64,000 nucleotides of DNA from Lophius americanus. Lineage: Eukaryota > Chordata > Actinopteri > Lophiiformes > Lophiidae. The notes under the pieces were generated by a model, which was not told the origin of the DNA, did not search any database, and was given only the letters and a program-made list of their open reading frames with translations. The stretch spans positions 6,298,001-6,362,000 of the forward strand of contig JBBDHG010000051.1 of assembly GCA_037951165.1 (NCBI GenBank), in the 5' to 3' direction. Made by a program: the position numbers and the translations under genes. Positions 59,785 through 64,000 of the stretch are shown one piece after another; the first letter of the stretch is position 1; the number at the start of each line of letters is the position of its first letter.

Positions 59785-60527
59785 CTGACGTATGAACCGT
59801 TGGGCATCTCTGAAATCTGCAGGCTCTCATTGTTACCCCTTATAAGCTCATTGGACATAACACTCATGATGTCACCTATTAAGCCCAGTCGAACCTTTGG
59901 TAAGAGTGCGTTCAGGTGTCCCTTTCTTTCTTCAGGTGCGTGGGTGATCCATTGAAGAATGGCCTCAAACAGCCGACTCTCTCTTATATTGAGATCATCT
60001 CTAATAAGCAGGTCAGTGAGGTCCTGCACAGAGAGCTGCTGAAAGTCTTCACTGGAAACTACCATCTCAAAGTTATCAGTAATACATTGGTAGGCCCTCC
60101 ACCGCAGCTCAGGAGATAGAGAAATGTCAGTGAGCTTCCAGATGTCGATGCAGTTCTCTGGACCAAGCTGGCCCTCCAGGAAGTCAGAGCAAGGCTTTAC
60201 AATGTCATATACAAGAAGGTAGTCGGCTGCTCGAAACAACTCCTTTACGTTGTCTTCTGTCACAGACACCAAGCCACTGTATGCAAAGTCAAAGATGAGC
60301 CTCATTATGTCTGCAGACAGGTCATGGATCTCAAAGAGCGTAGTGTCAGGTGTGGACCAGGACAGGAGTAGGGCTTCGAAGTACGGGGAGCACGTAGAGA
60401 GGTGGACCTTGTTAATCGGAAATGACTCCTTATCGACAATGATGACTGCATCCCAAGATTGTCGTTTTAGATCCACTGAGCCGGGATTGTTTGAAGGAGA
60501 GCCTCTGTCTGAGTTTGTCTCATCCAT
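59760..60527 (-). CDS. BTB-BACK half of the KLHL10-like protein
   Basis: 255-codon open frame ending in TGA just after the frame break (tail 'EMPNGSYVRWNYTDLP' is out-of-frame sequence and not family-like). The BTB motif normally D..V..F.AHK..L is DAVIIVDKESFPINKVHLS here: the conserved His of AHK is Asn, and the Cys before the Asp is Trp. The BTB fold of this family mediates dimerisation and CUL3 binding; the BACK 3-box helps CUL3 binding. If translated alone it would be a BTB-BACK protein without a substrate-binding propeller. The ratio of conserved to broken positions looks like a protein under selection until recently, but this was not computed. Confidence 0.75.
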   Translation of the reverse strand: MDETNSDRGSPSNNPGSVDLKRQSWDAVIIVDKESFPINKVHLSTCSPYFEALLLSWSTPDTTLFEIHDLSADIMRLIFDFAYSGLVSVTEDNVKELFRAADYLLVYDIVKPCSDFLEGQLGPENCIDIWKLTDISLSPELRWRAYQCITDNFEMVVSSEDFQQLSVQDLTDLLIRDDLNIRESRLFEAILQWITHAPEERKGHLNALLPKVRLGLIGDIMSVMSNELIRGNNESLQISEMPNGSYVRWNYTDLP

Positions 60528-60620
60528 TCTTCTTCTTTTCCTTTCGTGTTTCTGTTCTTCTTTGAATCTTTTGATTCTTTGAATCTTCTGACGGATTGCA
60601 GTACCGGCTTTTAGTCCTTC

Positions 60621-60830
60621 GGTGTTGATCCCTAGCAGGAGTTTATTTTCACACTAGAGGATTCTAGAAGGCGCTTTATAACATCATCATGATGTCATAA
60701 ATGTTGAATTGTATCTCCTTGCCTTATTCTCCACATGCTATGTGGCCCTAGCAGTCATCCCTAATTCCTGGTGGCCATTTTGTTTGTACTTCCACATGTG
60801 GTTGTAGTGACCATCTTGATCCTGCCACTT
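60621..60830 (-). promoter_or_regulatory. Putative promoter and 5'UTR of the KLHL10-like gene
   Basis: TTATAAAG (60,681-60,674) lies about 150 bases before the ATG. Immediately upstream is TGACATCATGATGATG (60,696-60,681), with a TGACATCA site that differs by one base from the CRE TGACGTCA. The segment is repeated at 63,147-63,360 with the same internal spacing, including GGATTCTAGAAGG and the CATCATGATG palindrome. KLHL10 in mammals is a spermatid gene and CREM-type CRE control is common for such genes, but a link here is inference. Confidence 0.5.
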
Positions 60831-61160
60831 TTGGGGAATTTAAAGATGCTTTGCTGCAAACAGTAACTGCTGGAGCTTCTTCAGATCTTGCTTCAATTTC
60901 TCCTTCATGGGGGCATCTTGTCAGAGTGTTTGTATTGTGCGAAACAGTTGGACAGCAGGCATCACACAGCCACTAGTATTTCAACCCCTAGTCAACGAGT
61001 ATCACCTGAGAAGTCTAAATTAGCCATCACCTGCAGTCAGAAGGATAGACAGATGGAGAAAGAAGACTTCAAACACATATTCATTTACCAAACATTAAAC
61101 AATACCAAAAGAGAGTCAGACTCATTAACCCTAATTCCTAATCGTAATCGCTCCAAATGC
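60831..61160. other. Upstream flank with a weak 3'-flank repeat piece
   Basis: 61,040-61,115 ('gaaggatagacagatggagaaagaagacttc', 'tttaccaaacattaaacaatacc') resembles 63,000-63,065. No gene. Confidence 0.4.
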
Positions 61161-62445
61161 TGAGAACCAGGCCATGTTGTTTGTCATTCTGTGGAATGGG
61201 TGTTCCAATTCCAAATCAAACTGCCATTTTTGTGCCCTTGAATGGGGGATAGTAGTTAGATAAGAATTAGAGACAACTACAAGCAACTCTTGTATTCACT
61301 TGCCTTTACTGAATGACCTTTTCTTTACAAATAAAACATTTCCCACATTATATAATAGTATGAACACAATCAGTTGCAGGACAGCAGTTTGCCATGGCTG
61401 GAGTATCTTTTCAACCTTAACTTCTCTATATTATTTAGTATTTTAATTATTAACTTATTTAACAGAGATTTTAATAAAAGTCACAATATGAAATATGAAA
61501 ATATAATTTCCAAAGGTGCGTTATCAATTGGTCTCCCACAGAGACAATGTATCCAGTTTACCAAAAGAGAAATATCGATGCAACAAAATAATTATCCTAG
61601 AAACCAATATCAAATGTAGGCGTTCAGACACTGGGGCAGCCAGTCACTCCGCGTTAACTAGATTATACACTGACGGGGATAGCAAGAAACTTTCAACATT
61701 ATGTCAAAAATATTTGTATCTAGCCTTCCCACATTACAACAGTATTGAACTTGATTAAACGGTCATTTGTGCTTCTTGGTCAGTGATTATTCACCATAAT
61801 TATGAGACAAGAATGGGAGACAACCACAAATTTTATTATGTATTGAATGAGGAAGGGTTGCGTGATCTCGCCTAGTGGAGCAAACATTACTAATGGATCC
61901 ATGAACCATAAACCTTCACATCCAAGCATCTGCATCAGTGATTTTGACTCTATTCTATTTGTCTTGCTGGCTGCAGTTTTTAACAAAATGTATACAGACG
62001 AAAAAGGAATTTGATTTTCAAATGTAATGTCTTAGACGGAAAATGAATATTAGAATGAAAAACAAAAAAATTGTATAGGTCATATAGCAGCTGTCACAAT
62101 TCCATCCCTGTGAATCTGTGTAGGGGATCAGGACAACCTTCTCCTGAACTTAAGCTCTTCCTACTCTTCCACATTGCGAGCTTGGCACATGCAAAGATAA
62201 AATTTATTAAACTAATATTTTCTTTTTTGTGTGTGAGTATTTTGGTCCAAACAAGAAGGGGGCAGAGACAAATCCTCTCCCAATTCTCCAACTAACACTT
62301 CAGCAGATCTTAAAGGTCCACCAGTCTGGAACAGGACACCGCAAGATGTTCAACAGTCTCAGTTTGAAAGCAGAACCAGCAGAACCAGCAGTCCTACCCA
62401 GTGCTTGAGTCCAGGTGAACTCTATATCTTTTTGTAACTAGAGCT
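61161..62445. other. Unassigned intergenic sequence
   Basis: AT-rich with two overlapping plus ORFs at 61.37-61.76 kb lacking domains. A short repeat 'gcagaaccagcagaaccagcag' lies near 62,371-62,392. Confidence 0.45.
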
Positions 62446-62447
62446 CC

Positions 62448-62858
62448 ATGTTAAATTCACTACTGGGGGACACCAAAGCTTTTCAACCAAAGCTTTCAAG
62501 GCTCATACAGGACCTGCTAACTACCTTAAGGGGAAAGATCGGGGCCGAGTACCGCTGTCAACCTCGACTCCCTTACTCAGCACCAGTGTTCCAAGGGTTA
62601 AGAGCTGACTACCCCCCTCCTCCCAATCGCCCAACACCGGACCCATGCTCAAGGACCCAATTCCACCGATCAATCAGAGCTCAGCTCCGAGCAAGCGGCC
62701 GCAGAGGAGCAGGTAGCGACCACCGCACCTCATCAGCGAGGCTCTTTAGCACCCTGGTTGACCCGACGACAGTCACCTTAGCCCAGTGCTTGGCAGGGTG
62801 TTATTTTGGAATAGTGGTTTTCATATCCCTGGCCCTGGGATTGCTATGTGAGGGTTGA
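62448..62858 (+). CDS. Hypothetical 136-codon ORF, doubtful
   Basis: I do not recognise it. Residues about 55-95 are rich in Pro, Arg and Ser (PPPPNRPTPDPCS), and the last 23 residues form one hydrophobic segment (CYFGIVVFISLALGLLC), so a translated product could be membrane-anchored. The stretch is clearly more GC-rich than its surroundings (about 62,540-62,800). It lies on the strand opposite to the KLHL10-like gene and ends next to a purine-rich repeat. It could be a fragment of a mobile element or a chance ORF in GC-rich DNA. Confidence 0.2.
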   Translation: MLNSLLGDTKAFQPKLSRLIQDLLTTLRGKIGAEYRCQPRLPYSAPVFQGLRADYPPPPNRPTPDPCSRTQFHRSIRAQLRASGRRGAGSDHRTSSARLFSTLVDPTTVTLAQCLAGCYFGIVVFISLALGLLCEG

Positions 62859-62859
62859 A

Positions 62860-63132
62860 AGTCAGATAGACAGAAGGATGAAAAGAGAGGAAGAGAGAGA
62901 AATAGAGTGTGGTTGAGAGGGGAAAAACGAGACAAAGAGAGAGAGAGGATAGTCAGAGCAAAAGAGTGGAGAAAAAGAACAGCCAGAGGAAGAGAGAGAC
63001 AGGGAGAAGAACAGAGACTTTGGATTTTCACAAAAACGTAATTTATCAAACAATGAACAATACCATGAGAGCCAGTGTGTTTCAAGCTCATGGCCAAATT
63101 AATGCAATCATCAAGCTAAAAGTTCAGAACCA
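62860..63132 (-). repeat. Purine-rich tract and 3'-flank repeat of klhl10-like unit
   Basis: 62,870-63,010 is almost all A/G on the plus strand (GAGAGAGGA-like), and 63,011-63,132 ('gacagggagaagaacagagactttggat', 'caatgaacaatacc', 'gctcatggccaaattaatgcaatcatcaagctaaaagttcagaacca') matches unit B at 57.8-57.95 kb. The AATAAA is mutated (GATAAA). Confidence 0.6.
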
Positions 63133-63146
63133 TACAGTATATATTT

Positions 63147-63360
63147 GGTGTTGATCCCTAAGTTGCCTTTCTAGGCTAGCAGCAAAGGAGGATTCTAGAA
63201 GGAGCTTTGTAACATCATCATGATGTCATAAACGTTGACCACGGTCTTTTTAATCACATGTCACATCATGACGTGTGATCCTAGCAGCCTATTCTATTTC
63301 CTGGTGGCCATTCTGTTCTTTTTTTCACATTTGGAGTTCATCTTGATGGATACGGTAATA
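63147..63360 (-). pseudogene. CDS-less remnant of a klhl10-like unit (promoter/5'UTR)
   Basis: Shares with 60,621-60,830, in order: GGTGTTGATCCCTA (63,147-63,160), GGATTCTAGAAGG (63,190-63,202), AACATCATCATGATGTCATAAA (63,211-63,232), CCTAGCAG and TTCCTGGTGGCCATT (63,298-63,312). The TATA-like site is mutated (TTACAAAG). Only 14 bases separate it from the 3'-flank repeat ending at 63,132, so the coding body is absent. Confidence 0.65.
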
Positions 63361-64000
63361 AAGGCCAGGAAGTTTAACAATTCTTTTATCTCATGTTTTC
63401 CTAATCGGAGCATTGAAGTGAGTGGAAGCTATCATATGGAGAAAGAATGTCTGAAGACCGTCACCCTCATATCCAGAATTCTTAAGAGAGGCCAGCATCC
63501 CTCCCTACTGCGAGTTCTGGCACATGGAAAATCACACGTGTTTGCGTATTAATGTGTTTGAGCTTCAAAATGGATCTAATTTCAATATTGTCAGTTATTT
63601 TTGTTTTCCGCATTTCCATATCATATAGAAACATTAGTCATTTCATTGGACATTTTATTTCACTTTACTTCCTTTTATTCTACTTGGGATATAAGGAACT
63701 GAAGGAAAAAAATTCAGCAGCGCGTAGGCAGACCATTGAAACCAAATATTATAGACAAACATAAGAGTCATTTGGTACTCAAAACATGCTTATAATTAAT
63801 CTATATATACTATCTATTATATAATTATATTAATTCATTAATATATTGGACCAAATCAAAACAATACTTTTGCTTTTCTTGAACACATTAACTTAGAAAT
63901 GTATCTGAACTATGACAATCTATGTTGGTTGGATCCAAAGCAACTGGCCTGGATGAATGAGAACCTCCACAGACATCTGCGCTGGGACGTAATATGTAAT
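63361..64000. other. Unassigned right edge
   Basis: No gene supported. 63,780-63,850 is very AT-rich. The last 120 bases contain an open plus frame of ordinary composition that runs off the window; it could belong to a feature outside. Confidence 0.4.

Larger units (their letters stand above)
58807..60527 (-). pseudogene. klhl10-like: KLHL10-like BTB-BACK-Kelch gene, single exon, frame broken
   Basis: Two open frames on one strand make up one KLHL protein. Frame 1 (60,527-59,760, 255 codons) starts MDETNSDRGS and carries BTB (about residues 20-120; SWDAVIIVDK, CSPYFEALLLSW, FDFAYSG) and BACK (about 125-235; LRWRAYQCITDNFEMV, ILQWITHAPEERKGH, LLPKVRLGLIG). Frame 2 (continuous to 58,807) carries 'NPIARPRLPN' and six Kelch blades with AIGG, CVGG, AMGG, ICGG, AVGG and VVGG turns, ending with the KLHL10-type SCCVVPRLPN. 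Human KLHL10 has about 608 residues; here about 573 codons lie without introns, while vertebrate klhl10 has several exons, so a retrocopy is likely. KLHL10 is known as a CUL3 ubiquitin-ligase adaptor in spermatids. The frames cross near 59,800-59,835 by a shift of one base lost or two gained. The start is the first ATG after an in-frame TAG at 60,656-60,654. Family confident; functional status open. Confidence 0.88.

Noticed and set aside
59817..59836. A GT...AG span of 20 bases whose removal would restore the KLHL10-like frame
   Set aside because: Far too short for a spliceosomal intron in a vertebrate; a simple indel is more likely.

Overview
The window looks like a gene-poor, transposon-rich stretch of a teleost (probably percomorph) nuclear genome. 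The grounds are long CA/TA microsatellites and degraded relics of fish-typical elements: RTE, L2/CR1, Tx1 and R2-like LINEs, Tc1-like transposons, tRNA-derived SINEs, and a dispersed family with Helentron-like ends. There is also one vertebrate BTB-BACK-Kelch gene. I see no prokaryotic operon, CRISPR array, rRNA or intact tRNA. These assignments come from reading translations and recalling families; no database search was run.

Layout. 0-5 kb: two or three degraded Helentron-like copies on the minus strand, one with a perfect 13-bp hairpin next to CTAG, then a SINE tail with (TAA)n and a long (TA)n tract. 5-17 kb: fragments of L2-like and RTE LINEs and a tRNA-derived SINE. 17-25 kb: a long (CA)n tract and two Tc1-like relics of different lineages. 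25-39 kb: mostly unassigned sequence, with a local duplication (26.1/27.6 kb), one Helentron-like copy and a degenerate minisatellite (34.5-35.0 kb). 39-52 kb: a dense mobile-element zone, including a nearly full-length Helentron-like copy (44.2-44.7 kb) and a stack of an R2-like LINE, a Helentron-like copy and a Tc1 relic (47.3-49.9 kb). 52-56 kb: mostly unassigned.

56.3-63.4 kb is the only clear gene locus. A single-exon KLHL10-like gene lies on the minus strand (60,527 to 58,807) with a TATA-like promoter and a poly(A) signal. The BTB-BACK half and the six-blade Kelch half are in different frames, so it is a frameshifted retrocopy or recent pseudogene unless the break is a sequencing error. 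Its 3' flank holds a Tx1-type ORF1 relic and two direct repeats. Around 63.0-63.36 kb the matching 3'-flank and promoter/5'UTR segments are joined with no coding sequence between them, which suggests a second unit that lost its body.

I found no clearly new multi-gene system. The best leads are the KLHL10-like duplicated locus, the Helentron-like family with asymmetric inverted repeats, and a set of near-perfect short-loop inverted repeats, one of which can be compared with a second Tc1 copy and looks like a template-switch product.
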